A DNA stretch of 45,330 nt. It comes from Methanobrevibacter sp. (GTDB lineage Archaea; Methanobacteriota; Methanobacteria; Methanobacteriales; Methanobacteriaceae). The stretch covers positions 1-45,330 of the forward strand of contig NZ_JAFQQZ010000008.1 in NCBI RefSeq assembly GCF_017410345.1, written 5' to 3'. The notes under the pieces were generated by a model, which saw nothing but the letters and a program-made list of their open reading frames with translations, did not search any database and was not told the DNA's origin. This document shows positions 9,418 to 19,272 of the stretch, one piece after another; within the stretch, counting starts at the first letter, position 1, and every line of letters begins with the position of its first letter. A program made the translations under genes and the position numbers.

Positions 9418-9879
9418 TTAATCTTCTCTGGCATCTTGAGCCCTTCCCTTAGCTGCAATGGCACCAGGAGCAACAGTCAAGACTGCTTCTAAGATTTCAC
9501 TTGGTCTTGGAGGACAACCTGGAATGGCCGCATCCACTGGGATGAAGTCTGAAACGGGAGCAAGCACTCTTCCTCCTTCCTGGGCAAAAACATCCCCTGA
9601 TTGCGGACAGTTTCCAACAGCCACAACAATCTTAGGCTCAGGGGTTTTTGCATAAATTCTTCTTAAATTGTCTCTCCATTGTTCTGTAACCGCTCCGGTC
9701 ACTAAAAGAACATCTGCTTCACGAGGATTATTGTGAACATAAATTCCATACTGTTCAAGATCGTATCTAGGGGAGAGAAGCGCAACAAGCTCCACATCAC
9801 AGCCATTGCAACCTCCACAGTTTACAATACAAACGTGAATTGAACTTTTCCTCACAATATCTTTAAGTTTTTTAAGCAT
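9418..9879 (-). CDS. ehaN: EhaN, hydrogenase small subunit (NuoB-like)
   Basis: A compact 153-residue small subunit with the four cysteines of the single proximal [4Fe-4S] cluster: CNGCD (Cys24, Cys27), GNCPQSG (Cys91) and PGCPPRP (Cys122). Cys17 and Cys21 just before are extra. The family is homologous to NuoB of complex I and transfers electrons from the NiFe site in EhaO to the polyferredoxins. There is no twin-arginine signal, so the catalytic module faces the cytoplasm. The start is supported by AAGGTAATTGAA before ATG 9879; a 95-base gap separates it from ehaO. Confidence 0.95.
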   Translation of the reverse strand: MLKKLKDIVRKSSIHVCIVNCGGCNGCDVELVALLSPRYDLEQYGIYVHNNPREADVLLVTGAVTEQWRDNLRRIYAKTPEPKIVVAVGNCPQSGDVFAQEGGRVLAPVSDFIPVDAAIPGCPPRPSEILEAVLTVAPGAIAAKGRAQDARED

Positions 9880-9957
9880 TTCAATTACCTTAAATCTCGT
9901 TTTGATAATAATTTTGTAAATATGATTTTTAATTGAATTTAACTATCTTTCTCTAAA

Positions 9958-10344
9958 TTATTTTTCTCTAATCAATTCAACAATTTGAGCTCTTCCATCT
10001 TCAAGAGCCTCTTCATATGTTTTGCCATTCTTGAATATGTCCTTAGTCAATTGATGGCAAATCCTATCTGCATCCTCTTCGGATACAAGTTTAATCACAT
10101 CACTTAGCCAATAAAGCCTTAAGTCAAGATGCAATTGCCTTTTTACCTTCTCCTTATTTGCCACTTCAAATGTGGCATGGAGATTTTCCAAATCACTCAT
10201 ATCGAAATGATCCATAAGAATATCATCAAATTCCTCTTTTGAAATACCGAACTCTTCAGACAATGGGATTGTAATGTCCTTTTCCCATCTGAAACTATGA
10301 AGAACTCTTAATTTCATCATTTCATATTTCTCTTGCGCTTCCAT
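9958..10344 (-). CDS. ehaM: EhaM, hydrophilic Eha subunit (DUF1959 type)
   Basis: A soluble, mostly helical 128-residue protein without cysteines or membrane segments, between ehaL and ehaN. This is the position of EhaM, one of the non-conserved hydrophilic subunits. A TTG at 10356 is in frame, but TTGGTGATTT is the ribosome binding region of ATG 10344, so the shorter start is preferred. It may help assemble the catalytic arm; no biochemical role is evident from the sequence. Confidence 0.85.
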   Translation of the reverse strand: MEAQEKYEMMKLRVLHSFRWEKDITIPLSEEFGISKEEFDDILMDHFDMSDLENLHATFEVANKEKVKRQLHLDLRLYWLSDVIKLVSEEDADRICHQLTKDIFKNGKTYEEALEDGRAQIVELIREK

Positions 10345-10376
10345 ATAAATCACCAAGTGAGCAATTCTAATTCATA

Positions 10377-10703
10377 TTAAAACAATACTCCGGATGTTGC
10401 AATCCAGACTACACCTGCAATGATTATTCCAATTGCAGTCTCCTTACGGCCATAACCTGGCCTTCTTCCTAATGCAAGACCAATGCAGAAGAATGCAATG
10501 GTAAGCAGGATTTCAGAACTTATGAATGGACTTAATCCATGGTTCAATAATAAGAACCAGCCCACAATAGATAAGACCAAGGTCATCACATCTATTTCAG
10601 ATATTATATAAGGTTCCATATGCTTTTTATAGCTTAATAAAAGACCTAAAATGGACCCTATGATAAAGACCAAAATATAAATCATAATGTATAATTCTTC
10701 CAT
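10377..10703 (-). CDS. ehaL: EhaL, membrane subunit
   Basis: A 108-residue protein with about four hydrophobic helices (roughly 6-24, 38-53, 58-77, 88-106), ending on the membrane. It is assigned as EhaL by its place between ehaK and ehaM in the conserved order. The strong ribosome binding site AGGTGGGATT precedes ATG 10703. Membrane arm component; specific function unknown. Confidence 0.85.
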   Translation of the reverse strand: MEELYIMIYILVFIIGSILGLLLSYKKHMEPYIISEIDVMTLVLSIVGWFLLLNHGLSPFISSEILLTIAFFCIGLALGRRPGYGRKETAIGIIIAGVVWIATSGVLF

Positions 10704-10750
10704 AATCCCACCTTGATTTTCTATTTACCGGTTCTACTTCTATTTTTTAT

Positions 10751-11008
10751 CTAAATTGGCTTATATAAGCAAATAAATGTAATGCAAATGATTAAAAATG
10801 TAATGATGAAAGCTATCTTTTCCAGATTCTCAGCCAAATGAGCATTCTTTTCACTGTTTTGCATTAATATGAATGGAACAAATATAATTCCAATTATGGC
10901 TAAAGGAAGGGCCAAGATGCTTTGGAAGTAAGCGGCAAGTCCTGCCACTATGAAAATGCCTAAAGCCACCAATGAAGTCAATACTCTCATTCCTTTCTCA
11001 TCATTCAT
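10751..11008 (-). CDS. ehaK: EhaK, membrane subunit
   Basis: An 85-residue protein with three hydrophobic stretches (about 9-27, 32-49 and 64-82) and a short charged loop between the second and third. It is named by position between ehaJ and ehaL. AAGAAGGC lies upstream of ATG 11008. It belongs to the non-conserved small membrane subunits of Eha; no motif indicates a separate activity. Confidence 0.83.
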   Translation of the reverse strand: MNDEKGMRVLTSLVALGIFIVAGLAAYFQSILALPLAIIGIIFVPFILMQNSEKNAHLAENLEKIAFIITFLIICITFICLYKPI

Positions 11009-11105
11009 TTTTAAGCCTTCTTATTAATTTTCAATTGATTTTAGTAAATTTAATAAATTTTAATTTTCATTTTATTTTCATTTTAGTTTTTGATAATTTG
11101 ATTTT

Positions 11106-11966
11106 TTAAATAATAATCATGATAATTGAACCAACAGTACAGATGATTGCAATGGATATTTGAGCCATTACAGAATGGTTCGGATTTAGCATTGGAGTTG
11201 TAGCATTGATGAATCCTGTTATGATACAGATCACAATCATTCCAATCAAGTATCCGACAGCTGAGATTGGTCCAAAGAATACAGTCAGGAATATCCATAA
11301 AAGAATATACCAAGCGATTGACTCTGAAAACATTATGTATCCCCTAAGCATACCGAAGTGTTCAGTCTCATATCCGGTAATAATCTCTTTTGCTTTTGTG
11401 ATTGCAAAAGGAGAGTATGGGGATTTTGTAACTATCAAAGTAAAGAACATAATTGCTGCAAGAGGCAATTTCAATACTAAAGGTCCATTCACTGCCTGAT
11501 AAGATATGATTCCGCTGATGTCCATGGTTCCGGTCAATAGGAAGATTACAGCGATTACAGCAAACAATGGCAATTCACCAGCTGCTGAGAAAACAGCCCT
11601 TACACAGCTTACCTTACCATATGGAGAACCTGAAGAGGATCCTGCATTATGCTCTACAATCTTATGGATTGCATAAATACCGAATATTATCATTAAGGAG
11701 CCTTTAGCTACCGGACCTACAATGACGGCAGTAACCCAAATAGCAGCCAATATGACTGTAATGCCTACATAAAATGGCATTGCAGCGGTTTTTGGAAATG
11801 AGGTTTCCTTAAAGAAAAATTTCAATGAATGCAATAAATATTGTATGATAGGAGGTCCGGGCCTCAATTGGACCCTTGCCATGACCTTTCTGTGGAAACC
11901 TAATAAAAGACTACCTGCAAGGAAAGCGATTATCACATTGATTAAAATTTGAGCCATTAAATTCAT
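11106..11966 (-). CDS. ehaJ: EhaJ, NuoH/EchB-like ion-translocating membrane subunit
   Basis: About eight membrane helices in 286 residues. The first cytoplasmic loop has the family hallmark RVQLRPGPP (about residues 32-40) and a FKETSFP segment, as in NuoH and EchB. This subunit joins the hydrogenase module to the membrane arm and is one of the two conserved integral membrane proteins of Eha. The downstream gap to ehaK is about 100 bases of AT-rich sequence. GAGGATATT precedes ATG 11966. Confidence 0.93.
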   Translation of the reverse strand: MNLMAQILINVIIAFLAGSLLLGFHRKVMARVQLRPGPPIIQYLLHSLKFFFKETSFPKTAAMPFYVGITVILAAIWVTAVIVGPVAKGSLMIIFGIYAIHKIVEHNAGSSSGSPYGKVSCVRAVFSAAGELPLFAVIAVIFLLTGTMDISGIISYQAVNGPLVLKLPLAAIMFFTLIVTKSPYSPFAITKAKEIITGYETEHFGMLRGYIMFSESIAWYILLWIFLTVFFGPISAVGYLIGMIVICIITGFINATTPMLNPNHSVMAQISIAIICTVGSIIMIII

Positions 11967-12023
11967 AATATCCTCAAAGAGATCTTAAATTAAATATTTA
12001 ATCTAATTGAAATCATTAAATAC

Positions 12024-12239
12024 CTAATAACCAGTAAATGGTTCTTCTCTTCTTTCCTCCTCTTCTTCTTTTATTGGTTTAGACATTGTTAAAAGTCCAA
12101 ATGAAAGCACTAAAAATGGTATGCAGACAATAGCTATTGCATAGACTATCCAATCAGCAGGATTAAATATCAAGGCATAAAGGATAGCTAATATTGACAC
12201 AATCAAGATAATGTAACTAGCTATTTTCATTTTATTCAT
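12024..12239 (-). CDS. ehaI: EhaI, small membrane subunit
   Basis: A 71-residue protein with two or three close hydrophobic helices (about 7-23 and 29-54) and a strongly acidic/basic C-terminal tail with a run of Glu and Arg (residues 58-66). It is named by position between ehaH and ehaJ. AGGTCGAT precedes ATG 12239. The charged tail should be cytoplasmic. No known motif. Confidence 0.83.
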   Translation of the reverse strand: MNKMKIASYIILIVSILAILYALIFNPADWIVYAIAIVCIPFLVLSFGLLTMSKPIKEEEEERREEPFTGY

Positions 12240-12320
12240 TTTATCGACCTTCTATTTTAGTAATAAACTAATAAATATGATTTTTAATAATTTGATTTAA
12301 TTTAATCTGTTCTTATTTAA

Positions 12321-12989
12321 TTACAATATTGTTAACAATATTTCAACAAATCTGACAATGATAAACAATGAACTTAAGTGAATAATCAATATAAATGGAG
12401 ATCCGGGAGTCCTGAACATTTCTGCCTTACTTGCAAAGAATGGTGCAATACCACTTTCACCGCAAACTCCAATCAACATTACAAGTGCTCCGAATATCAT
12501 CATCGGACTTGCAGGAATTGCAGCCAATTCAAGTAGGCTTAAAGTACCGGTAGCCGCGAGAATCATGGCTGCTCCACCGAATAACGGCAAGCCACACATC
12601 ATGGCAATCAAACCGTATTGGTAAGCGGAATTCAAAACTTCCACCTGTTTTACAGCGGAAACGATACCAATGTTAACGATACCAATCAAAGCCATGAATA
12701 AGGTAAAGTTAAACAAGTCTCCGGTAATCATAGCTCCTGCTGTTGCTATACCGCAAATGATGGCCAGGAATCTTCTGTGCTTGAATTCCTTTTTACCCAC
12801 TGCAACCTTATTCTCATCAAGGGAACCGAACATGGCTTCCACTTGAGTCTCAGTGCGGCTGACGGCTATCAATGCTGTAAACACCAGTATGGTTACAAAC
12901 AGGAATATGTGGAGAGGGTTTAGATAAAGAACAATATCCCCTAAAGGAATTGTTCCCATCATGTTTCCACCTAAATTCTCTATAAGCAT
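12321..12989 (-). CDS. ehaH: EhaH, short antiporter-like (NuoL/M/N, EchA type) subunit
   Basis: 222 residues with about six to seven helices. The conserved membrane subunit of the antiporter class is EchA/NuoL-like in related hydrogenases, but there it has about 14 helices, so this is a shortened version retaining only part of the fold. The [25 protein letters not shown] segment resembles the broken-helix region of antiporter-like subunits. Two starts are plausible: ATG 12989 behind GGAGACTATTGA, and ATG 12962 behind AGGTGGAAAC; I keep the first. Role: ion translocation coupled to ferredoxin reduction (established for the family). Confidence 0.88.
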   Translation of the reverse strand: MLIENLGGNMMGTIPLGDIVLYLNPLHIFLFVTILVFTALIAVSRTETQVEAMFGSLDENKVAVGKKEFKHRRFLAIICGIATAGAMITGDLFNFTLFMALIGIVNIGIVSAVKQVEVLNSAYQYGLIAMMCGLPLFGGAAMILAATGTLSLLELAAIPASPMMIFGALVMLIGVCGESGIAPFFASKAEMFRTPGSPFILIIHLSSLFIIVRFVEILLTIL

Positions 12990-13101
12990 TCAATAGTCTC
13001 CTTTTTTTATTTGCTTGATTTTAAGTTCATTTTTGAATTTTAATTAATAATTTTATAAGTATGATAATTTTGAATTTTTAACTTCATATGAATTTGAATA
13101 A

Positions 13102-13779
13102 TCACTTTCTACCGTATTCCTCTCTCATCAGGATTCCAATCAATCCAATCTTGGAAGCCACTTTCAAGAGCAATCCTAAAGCAGCCAAGAATAAGCTGAG
13201 CAGCCAATATTGTGGCATGAGGAAGAACAATAGGAAACCGATTATCCATAGGCACCAGGATACGCCTGAAATCGCTCCAACACCATCGAGAACAACTATT
13301 GGCAATCCTCTTACCTTTCTGCTTAATACATATATTACAATACCTCCACCAGCTACTGCACCACCGGTAAAGCCGGATAGGAATACACCATATCCTATTA
13401 ACAGTAGAGCAATGAAATTAGGCGCTGTTGTCATAATTTCCATGCCTATATCCAAAGGCATTGGTGCAAATGAGGTATCTGCATCTTTCTTTCTCATTTC
13501 ACGGGATATTAGAATCTCTGATATTGCCATGATCTCTGCCAATTCAACTACCAGACCAGGAAGGATAAGGGCTTCAGATAAATCAGTTCCCACAGCCGCC
13601 ACAACAATAAGCATAGCTAAACCTACTATGTCAGTAAGTATGAGGACTTGAATATCCCTTTTCTCCATTGCAATTCCAATCAAGCCAATGAAAGCTACAA
13701 TCAAACCGCCATACAAAACTGTTGTATACATTGAGCTGTAGAAAGCAGGAACAAATTGAGGAACTATACTAACGACCAT
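13102..13779 (-). CDS. ehaG: EhaG, polytopic membrane subunit
   Basis: 225 residues with about seven hydrophobic helices. Acidic and basic residues lie within or next to the helices (for example AEIMAISEILISREMRKKD around residues 79-97). It is named by position between ehaF and ehaH. The ehaF stop codon TGA is embedded in the ehaG ribosome binding site (AGGTGAT) only a few bases before ATG 13779, so the two are tightly coupled. Specific role in the membrane arm unknown. Confidence 0.87.
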   Translation of the reverse strand: MVVSIVPQFVPAFYSSMYTTVLYGGLIVAFIGLIGIAMEKRDIQVLILTDIVGLAMLIVVAAVGTDLSEALILPGLVVELAEIMAISEILISREMRKKDADTSFAPMPLDIGMEIMTTAPNFIALLLIGYGVFLSGFTGGAVAGGGIVIYVLSRKVRGLPIVVLDGVGAISGVSWCLWIIGFLLFFLMPQYWLLSLFLAALGLLLKVASKIGLIGILMREEYGRK

Positions 13780-13783
13780 CCAA

Positions 13784-14389
13784 TCACCTGAACTCCCTTT
13801 TAGCTTGTCTTTCGCGAGCTTTACGATTGCTTTCTTCGACTTCAGTGGCTATTCTGTCAGAACTTGCAATGGCTCTCTTCACATCTTCCTTGATATCCCC
13901 TTTGGATTTTTCCTCTTTTCTGTCCATGGTAAAGTTTATTGCAAGCCATGATGCAATGATGAATGCCATCATGAGGATAGAGGACTCAAGGATTGTGTCA
14001 AAACCTCTTGTATAGTAAAGGATTTCATCGATGACTCCACCAGGAGATGCGCAGATACTTGTTCCGAAGTATGGGGAAATGTCTTTCAGCATTTCAGCTA
14101 TTGGAGTCATATATGAATTGATCCAACCTAGATTCTGTGAATTTTCAGGATACTGCGCTTCTGTAATGCCAGGACTTTCCAAAATCTCTCCACCTCTGTC
14201 ATATGGTGCGATAGCCAATCCTGCATCCATCTGGCTTTGAGGAGCTGGACGGGTATAGAGTTGGTCTGAATCCAAACCTACAGGAATCAGGAATCCCGCT
14301 ATCAGGAGCAAGCCTAAGATTAGAGCAAATAGTCTAGGAATGTTCTTTGGATCTGCCAACTTATTCCATAATTTAGCTATTTTAGGCAT
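13784..14389 (-). CDS. ehaF: EhaF, two-helix membrane subunit with long external loop
   Basis: 201 residues: a short basic N-terminus, one helix (about 20-38), a long hydrophilic loop of about 85 residues, a second helix (about 133-152) and a charged cytoplasmic tail rich in Lys, Glu and Arg. With the basic N-terminus inside, the long loop should face outward. It is named by position. The strong ribosome binding site GGGAGGAATC precedes ATG 14389. No catalytic motif. Confidence 0.87.
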   Translation of the reverse strand: MPKIAKLWNKLADPKNIPRLFALILGLLLIAGFLIPVGLDSDQLYTRPAPQSQMDAGLAIAPYDRGGEILESPGITEAQYPENSQNLGWINSYMTPIAEMLKDISPYFGTSICASPGGVIDEILYYTRGFDTILESSILMMAFIIASWLAINFTMDRKEEKSKGDIKEDVKRAIASSDRIATEVEESNRKARERQAKREFR

Positions 14390-14432
14390 TCTTAGATTCC
14401 TCCCAGCATCAGATTAAATAAATTGATAAGCA

Positions 14433-14696
14433 TCATACATCAGCTCCTATCTCTTCCAATCGAGAAATAGCTCTGAACAGGATTAAAGTGACGATAATTG
14501 TAGTTGCAATTAAAGTCAAAAGAGCCAATGTGGAATTGTAAGTAAGTAAGATCAATGAAACTCCTACAGATGCCACCTCAGTATTGATGGTCCTAATGAC
14601 AGGGTCTTTTACGCCAGGACCCCAAACTGTAGCGAGGCTTCCGAAAATGGCAAGTGCCAAACCTACATAAACCCAAAGAGCCAGATTGAACATCAT
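14433..14696 (-). CDS. ehaE: EhaE, small membrane subunit
   Basis: 87 residues with three hydrophobic helices (about 5-22, 36-53 and 58-75). Its ATG overlaps the ehaD stop in the form AAATGATG, with GGTGGT just upstream, so it is translated by coupling. The size and layout resemble small MrpF/MnhG-like subunits of cation antiporter complexes, but I assign it by position only. Confidence 0.86.
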   Translation of the reverse strand: MMFNLALWVYVGLALAIFGSLATVWGPGVKDPVIRTINTEVASVGVSLILLTYNSTLALLTLIATTIIVTLILFRAISRLEEIGADV

Positions 14697-15019
14697 TTAC
14701 CACCTTCAGAGTTTCTTTCTTTATTCTCATTGCTTTGAATCATCTTATCAAGGGTGGAATAGTCTTCCAATTTGGATTTGCGAACTTCATTGATTTTGAT
14801 TAAAGCAAGCAAGAACACGATAATGGACAACGGATCAAGAACAGCTGTTAAAAAAGCCACATCCAAGTATTTAAAGCTGACAATAGCCAAGACCAAACCG
14901 GCCTCTAAGACTGAAACCATAATTACCTTATCCAATGGTTTCTTAAGAAGGACAACTCCAATGGCACCTATTATCATCAAAGCAATTGATATTGTTGTCA
15001 CTGTAATAATCTCTAACAT
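14693..15019 (-). CDS. ehaD: EhaD, small membrane subunit
   Basis: 108 residues with three hydrophobic helices in the first ~80 positions and a soluble charged tail ([19 protein letters not shown] and following). The [24 protein letters not shown] stretch resembles the small NuoK/MnhC class of subunits. Position between ehaC and ehaE and the 4-base overlap with ehaE support the name. GGGATTTAA precedes ATG 15019. Confidence 0.86.
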   Translation of the reverse strand: MLEIITVTTISIALMIIGAIGVVLLKKPLDKVIMVSVLEAGLVLAIVSFKYLDVAFLTAVLDPLSIIVFLLALIKINEVRKSKLEDYSTLDKMIQSNENKERNSEGGK

Positions 15020-15100
15020 TTAAATCCCATTTCTATTGTTTTGCTTTATTCAATACTTTTTTCATAGGTTCTGATCCAATGATTATAAAAATAAAAGTAA

Positions 15101-15376
15101 TCAGTTTTCCTTATGCTCTTCTATATTCTTATCATAAGTAATTTCATCTTCCAAATCCTTTAAGCTGTAGGCAATTGCATTTGCCCCGATTGTAGAAGAG
15201 ATAAAGAAAGCGGCAGCTAATACAAGACCAAATGGAGTTTGAATATACAATGCAATCAATGCAGAAACACAGAATCCTATTACATTTATGTAAAGTAACT
15301 TTTCTGCTCTGTCCTTGGTTATTACCGCTCTTAAAGCCATTAAAATTGTAATAACTCCAATAATTTCAATAAACAT
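15101..15376 (-). CDS. ehaC: EhaC, small membrane subunit
   Basis: 91 residues with three hydrophobic helices (about 2-18, 28-47 and 49-66) and an acidic, Lys-containing C-terminal tail. It is named from gene order between ehaB and ehaD. AAGGTTAAAAAT precedes ATG 15376. The 104-base AT-rich gap before it, after ehaB, is one of the largest inside the operon. Confidence 0.85.
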   Translation of the reverse strand: MFIEIIGVITILMALRAVITKDRAEKLLYINVIGFCVSALIALYIQTPFGLVLAAAFFISSTIGANAIAYSLKDLEDEITYDKNIEEHKEN

Positions 15377-15480
15377 ATTTTTAACCTTGTATTACTTTTC
15401 TATTTTTAAAATTTTTTAATTTCAAATCATTAAATTTTCAAATTTTTTTATTTCAAACTTTTAGCAATTAATATTTTTAA

Positions 15481-15984
15481 TTATTCATATTTAGTATATC
15501 TGCCAAAGGATTTTGCTATCCTTCCAATCAATCTGGAACTTGTCGGATGGTGAATTCCCTGAATGGTGAATATTGCAATTACCATTCCACAGATGAACAT
15601 CTCAGGAGTGATTCCAACAAATGAGAAGATGAATATCAATAAGGTCATTGTCAAGGCACCGGTTGTGCCTGCATAGCCTGGATCTGCACATAATCTATTT
15701 CCAATATAGACAAATAATGCAGCTATCAAACCGCCTTGGATTCCAAGGATATAAACTCCAATTGATGCAATCAATGTTCCTGCTGAAGCGTCTGGAGAAC
15801 ACAATATGTTTCCTTGGAAGAAACCTCCTGCCAAATCTCCTTTCCTATTCTTGATGGAGTATCCTACGGTTTCTGCCCCTTTAACACCAGGAGCTTCCGG
15901 AAGACCTAGGAATGTGTCCACAATAACAAAATTGAGCCATGAGATGATGGTTGCCAATATCAAGCCAATTATCAGATCCATCAT
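15481..15984 (-). CDS. ehaB: EhaB, membrane subunit
   Basis: 167 residues with about four to five hydrophobic helices and a Gly-rich loop ([18 protein letters not shown], about 52-69). It is named by position as the second gene of the operon. It overlaps the ehaA stop as GAATGATGG with GGGGGTG upstream, so translation is coupled. Function in the membrane arm is not known in detail. Confidence 0.87.
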   Translation of the reverse strand: MMDLIIGLILATIISWLNFVIVDTFLGLPEAPGVKGAETVGYSIKNRKGDLAGGFFQGNILCSPDASAGTLIASIGVYILGIQGGLIAALFVYIGNRLCADPGYAGTTGALTMTLLIFIFSFVGITPEMFICGMVIAIFTIQGIHHPTSSRLIGRIAKSFGRYTKYE

Positions 15985-16295
15985 TCAGCACCCCCTTGAG
16001 GGCTTGGGAAGATATAATCGAATAGATACTTTACAAAAAGAGCTGAAAAGATGCCTGTTAATATTGCAATCACTATTCCATCATAAATCCAGAATACATT
16101 CAATGAATAAAAAATAGCCAATATTCCTATAGCAAATACAGGAGTTGGAAATAGTGCGCTTTTGGTCCAGGAAAACCTGATTGGATTTTCCGGAAGAAGT
16201 GGCAATCTTAAAGCTAAGGCTAAGGCTATCGCTACTAAAATAGCCACTATATAATTCACAAAATATTGAAATCCATTAGCACCTATACTAATCAT
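15981..16295 (-). CDS. ehaA: EhaA, first membrane subunit of the Eha operon
   Basis: 104 residues with three to four helices separated by a polar [20 protein letters not shown] loop. It is the first gene of the array and is followed by ehaB with a 4-base overlap. No ribosome binding site is visible before ATG 16295 (AACATATAATTAACT), unlike nearly every other eha gene. With TATA-like sequence about 20-30 bases upstream, the message may be leaderless or start very close to the ATG; that is inference. Confidence 0.87.
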   Translation of the reverse strand: MISIGANGFQYFVNYIVAILVAIALALALRLPLLPENPIRFSWTKSALFPTPVFAIGILAIFYSLNVFWIYDGIVIAILTGIFSALFVKYLFDYIFPSPQGGAE

Positions 16296-16653
16296 AGTTA
16301 ATTATATGTTATAATATAATATATATCTTTTATTACTTATCGACAAGCCGAAAAAATAGGACATATTTTTGATTATTTTTAAAATTGAAAAAATATAATA
16401 AAGTTAATACAAAATAAAGAAAAATTATTACTTTATAGGGATTTTTATAGAATTTTTATCAATTTTCCTAAAGACTTTTTTATGATTTCTCAAATATTTT
16501 GCAAATGCTTTTTTAAATATCTTAAAATACACAATATTAAAATAGTATTAAAATTATAAATTTATACTAATATGAAAATAATTTTTTAAAATATCATTCA
16601 TATAATATATTTCAAATAAATTTTTTACATTATAAATTAAAGGACCAGATATA
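16296..16653. promoter_or_regulatory. Divergent eha / galE intergenic region
   Basis: 358 bases with no credible gene. On the minus strand a TATA-rich tract (16303-16326) sits 10-30 bases before ATG 16295 of ehaA and is the probable eha promoter. About 20 bases further upstream a short GC-rich island (CGACAAGCCG, 16342-16351) stands out in an otherwise AT-only desert and could be a regulator site. On the + side, TTATAAATTAAAGGA just before ATG 16654 carries the galE ribosome binding site and a TATA-like motif. The rest is low-complexity A/T sequence in which I see nothing. Confidence 0.5.
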
Positions 16654-17589
16654 ATGGAAAATAAGGAAATTGTAGTTACTGGAGGATGTGGATTCATAGG
16701 TTCACACATTGTTGAGGAGCTATTGGAAAACAACAAAGTAACCGTCATAGACAACCTATCCTCAGGAAAAATGGAAAATCTGGAAAATCCGAATCACGAA
16801 AACCTCACATTAATAAAGGAAGACCTTATGGATTGTGATTTGGAAGAGATCTTAAAGGGAAAGGACTATGTCTTCCACCTTGCAGCCAAGGTAAGCGTGC
16901 CTGGAAGCGTTGATGAACCATTGGATTACAATCTGACAAACGTTGACGCCACATTGAAACTGCTCATTGCCTGCAAAAACAACAAGATCAAGAAGATTGT
17001 CTTTTCATCATCTTCTGCAGTTTATGGAGACAATCCGAACATGCCACTTAAGGAAACTGAACTTCCTATGCCTTCCTCCCCTTATGCAGCTCAAAAGGCA
17101 AGTGGGGAATTGTATTTGAAATCCTTCCTTGAAAGCTACGGCTTGAATTATGTTGCTCTTCGATATTTCAATGTCTTTGGTCCTAGACAAGATGAAAATT
17201 CACCTTATGCAGCGGTTATTCCTAAATTCATTTCCTCAATCTTGAAAGGTGAAAATCCGGTTATCTATGGAGATGGAGAGCAAAGCAGAGACTTTATCTT
17301 TGTAAAGGAAATTGCAAAGGCAAACATTAAAGCTGCCGAATCCGACTACAATGGAATATTCAATGTCGCATTAGGCAAATCAATGACAATCAATCAATTA
17401 TTCAATATTGTAAGTGATGTTTTGGAATCAGAACTGAAAGCAAAATATCTGGATGAAAGACCAGGAGACATCAAACACTCACTTGCAGACATAAGCAATC
17501 TTGAAAACATAAACTTCAAACCTGAAGAGGATAAGTTTGAAGAACAGTTAAGGGAAACAGTAGAATGGTTTAGAGAACAAATGGAATAG
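16654..17589 (+). CDS. galE: NAD-dependent UDP-sugar 4-epimerase (GalE type)
   Basis: Extended short-chain dehydrogenase fold: the nucleotide-binding TGGCGFIGSH (9-18), the Asp-containing DNLSSGK loop (33-39) that selects NAD, the catalytic SSSAVYG strand (119-125) and the YxxxK pair (Tyr144, Lys148). Length of 311 aa and the RYFNVFGPRQ motif are typical of archaeal UDP-glucose/UDP-GlcNAc 4-epimerases. It supplies UDP-galactose-type sugars for glycans or pseudomurein. The exact sugar is not decided; other 4-epimerases or dehydratases of the same class are the alternative. GGACCAG precedes ATG 16654; cimA follows 38 bases later on the same strand. Confidence 0.8.
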   Translation: MENKEIVVTGGCGFIGSHIVEELLENNKVTVIDNLSSGKMENLENPNHENLTLIKEDLMDCDLEEILKGKDYVFHLAAKVSVPGSVDEPLDYNLTNVDATLKLLIACKNNKIKKIVFSSSSAVYGDNPNMPLKETELPMPSSPYAAQKASGELYLKSFLESYGLNYVALRYFNVFGPRQDENSPYAAVIPKFISSILKGENPVIYGDGEQSRDFIFVKEIAKANIKAAESDYNGIFNVALGKSMTINQLFNIVSDVLESELKAKYLDERPGDIKHSLADISNLENINFKPEEDKFEEQLRETVEWFREQME

Positions 17590-17627
17590 AAACTAATCAT
17601 GCTTAACAAATAATAAAGAGTGAAAAA

Positions 17628-19169
17628 ATGAAGATAGAAGTATTGGACACTACATTAAGGGATGGGGAACAGACCCCGGGAATCTCTTTGAATGCAGTGA
17701 AGAAATTAAGGATAGCTACCAAATTGGATGAAATAGGGGTCAATTCCATTGAAGCTGGATCAGCCATTACATCCGAAGGTGAAAGGGAAGCTATTAAACT
17801 TATCACATCACAGGGATTGAATGCGGAAATCGTCAGCTTTTCCAGAACATTGATTAAGGATGTGGATTACTGCCTTGAATGTGATGTGGATGCTGTGAAT
17901 GTTGTGGTTCCGACTTCTGACTTGCATTTGCAATACAAATTGAAGAAATCCCAAAGCGAAATGCTTGAGGATGCGGTTAAGGTAGTTGAATATGCTAAGG
18001 ACCATGGGCTTGTAGTGGAGCTTGCAGCTGAAGACTCAACCAGAACAGACATTGAATATTTAAGGAAAATATTCAAGGCAACAATCGATGCAGGAGCGGA
18101 CAGGATCTGCCCATGTGACACTTTAGGAATCCTGACACCTTTGAAATCATTCAATTTCTATAGGAAATTCAACGATTTGGGAGTTCCATTAAGCGCTCAC
18201 TGCCATAATGACTTCGGCCTAGCAGTGGCCAATACACTATCCGCAATTGATGGAGGAGCCACCAGATTCCACGGAACAATCAACGGTCTTGGTGAGAGAG
18301 CTGGAAATGCAGCCATTGAAGAGGTTGTAGTCTCATTAAGCACATTATACAAGTACAGTGACGATGACGATGAAAGCAAATATACAACAGACATCAAAAT
18401 AAACCAACTTTACAGCACTTCCAAATTGGTTTCAAGATTAAGCAATGCCTATTTGGCTCCAAACAAACCTATTGTAGGGGAAAACGCATTTGCACATGAA
18501 TCCGGAATTCACGCTGATGGAGTGATAAAGAACAGCGCAACCTATGAACCTATCATGCCTGAGCTTGTAGGCCACAGACGAAAATTTGTTGTAGGAAAAC
18601 ATGTGGGAACAAAAGGTTTGGACAACAGATTGAAGGAATTGGGCCTTGAAGTGAACAAGGACCAATTGAATGAAATCTTCCTTAAGGTGAAAGACCTTGG
18701 AGACAAGGGAAAGACCGTTACAGACACTGATCTGGAAGCTATTGCAGAGCATGTACTGAACATTGAACAGGAAAAGAAAATCAATCTGGATGAGCTTACA
18801 ATCGTTTCAGGAAACAAGATAAGGCCAACAGCTTCCATCAAGATGAACATTGAGGATAAGGAAGTGATTGAAGCGGATGTTGGTATCGGTCCTGTCGATG
18901 CGGCCATCAATGCAGTGAATAAGGGAATCCAGAACTTTGCAGACATCAAGCTTGAAGAGTACCACGTAGATGCGGTTACCGGAGGTACAGATGCATTGAT
19001 TGAAGTAATCGTAAAGCTAAGTTCAGGAGACAAGATCATTTCTGCAAGGGCAACTGAACCTGACATCATCAATGCAAGTGTGGAAGCATACATTGACGGT
19101 GTGAACAGATTGCTCGAAGACAATCATTTTTCCTTGGATAAAAAGCAAAGCAAGAAAAATAAAAAATAA
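17628..19169 (+). CDS. cimA: (R)-citramalate synthase
   Basis: An alpha-isopropylmalate synthase superfamily enzyme: [11 protein letters not shown] (8-18), the metal-binding HCHND (191-195), GLGERAGNA (220-228), HESGIH further on, and a C-terminal LeuA-type regulatory domain (about 380-495). The [20 protein letters not shown] segment (41-60) matches my recollection of the Methanocaldococcus citramalate synthase better than isopropylmalate synthase, which has FPISS at that place. It condenses pyruvate with acetyl-CoA for isoleucine synthesis; the regulatory domain is the usual site of feedback inhibition. The tail is Lys-rich (KKQSKKNKK). LeuA or the homocitrate synthase AksA is the main alternative. 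GAGTGAAAAA precedes ATG 17628. Confidence 0.75.
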   Translation: MKIEVLDTTLRDGEQTPGISLNAVKKLRIATKLDEIGVNSIEAGSAITSEGEREAIKLITSQGLNAEIVSFSRTLIKDVDYCLECDVDAVNVVVPTSDLHLQYKLKKSQSEMLEDAVKVVEYAKDHGLVVELAAEDSTRTDIEYLRKIFKATIDAGADRICPCDTLGILTPLKSFNFYRKFNDLGVPLSAHCHNDFGLAVANTLSAIDGGATRFHGTINGLGERAGNAAIEEVVVSLSTLYKYSDDDDESKYTTDIKINQLYSTSKLVSRLSNAYLAPNKPIVGENAFAHESGIHADGVIKNSATYEPIMPELVGHRRKFVVGKHVGTKGLDNRLKELGLEVNKDQLNEIFLKVKDLGDKGKTVTDTDLEAIAEHVLNIEQEKKINLDELTIVSGNKIRPTASIKMNIEDKEVIEADVGIGPVDAAINAVNKGIQNFADIKLEEYHVDAVTGGTDALIEVIVKLSSGDKIISARATEPDIINASVEAYIDGVNRLLEDNHFSLDKKQSKKNKK

Positions 19170-19272
19170 TACTGATTTTTAATTATAAACTTTAAATTAT
19201 TATTTTGAATTATTATTTCAAATATTATTTAATTATTTAATTTTAAAATTTAATCCTTCAAGAGAGATAGAA

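Noticed and set aside
12321-12989. ehaH as a truncated pseudogene because it has only about half the helices of antiporter subunits
   Set aside because: The frame is intact with good start signals and sits in a fully conserved order; as I recall, EhaH is short in the family generally.
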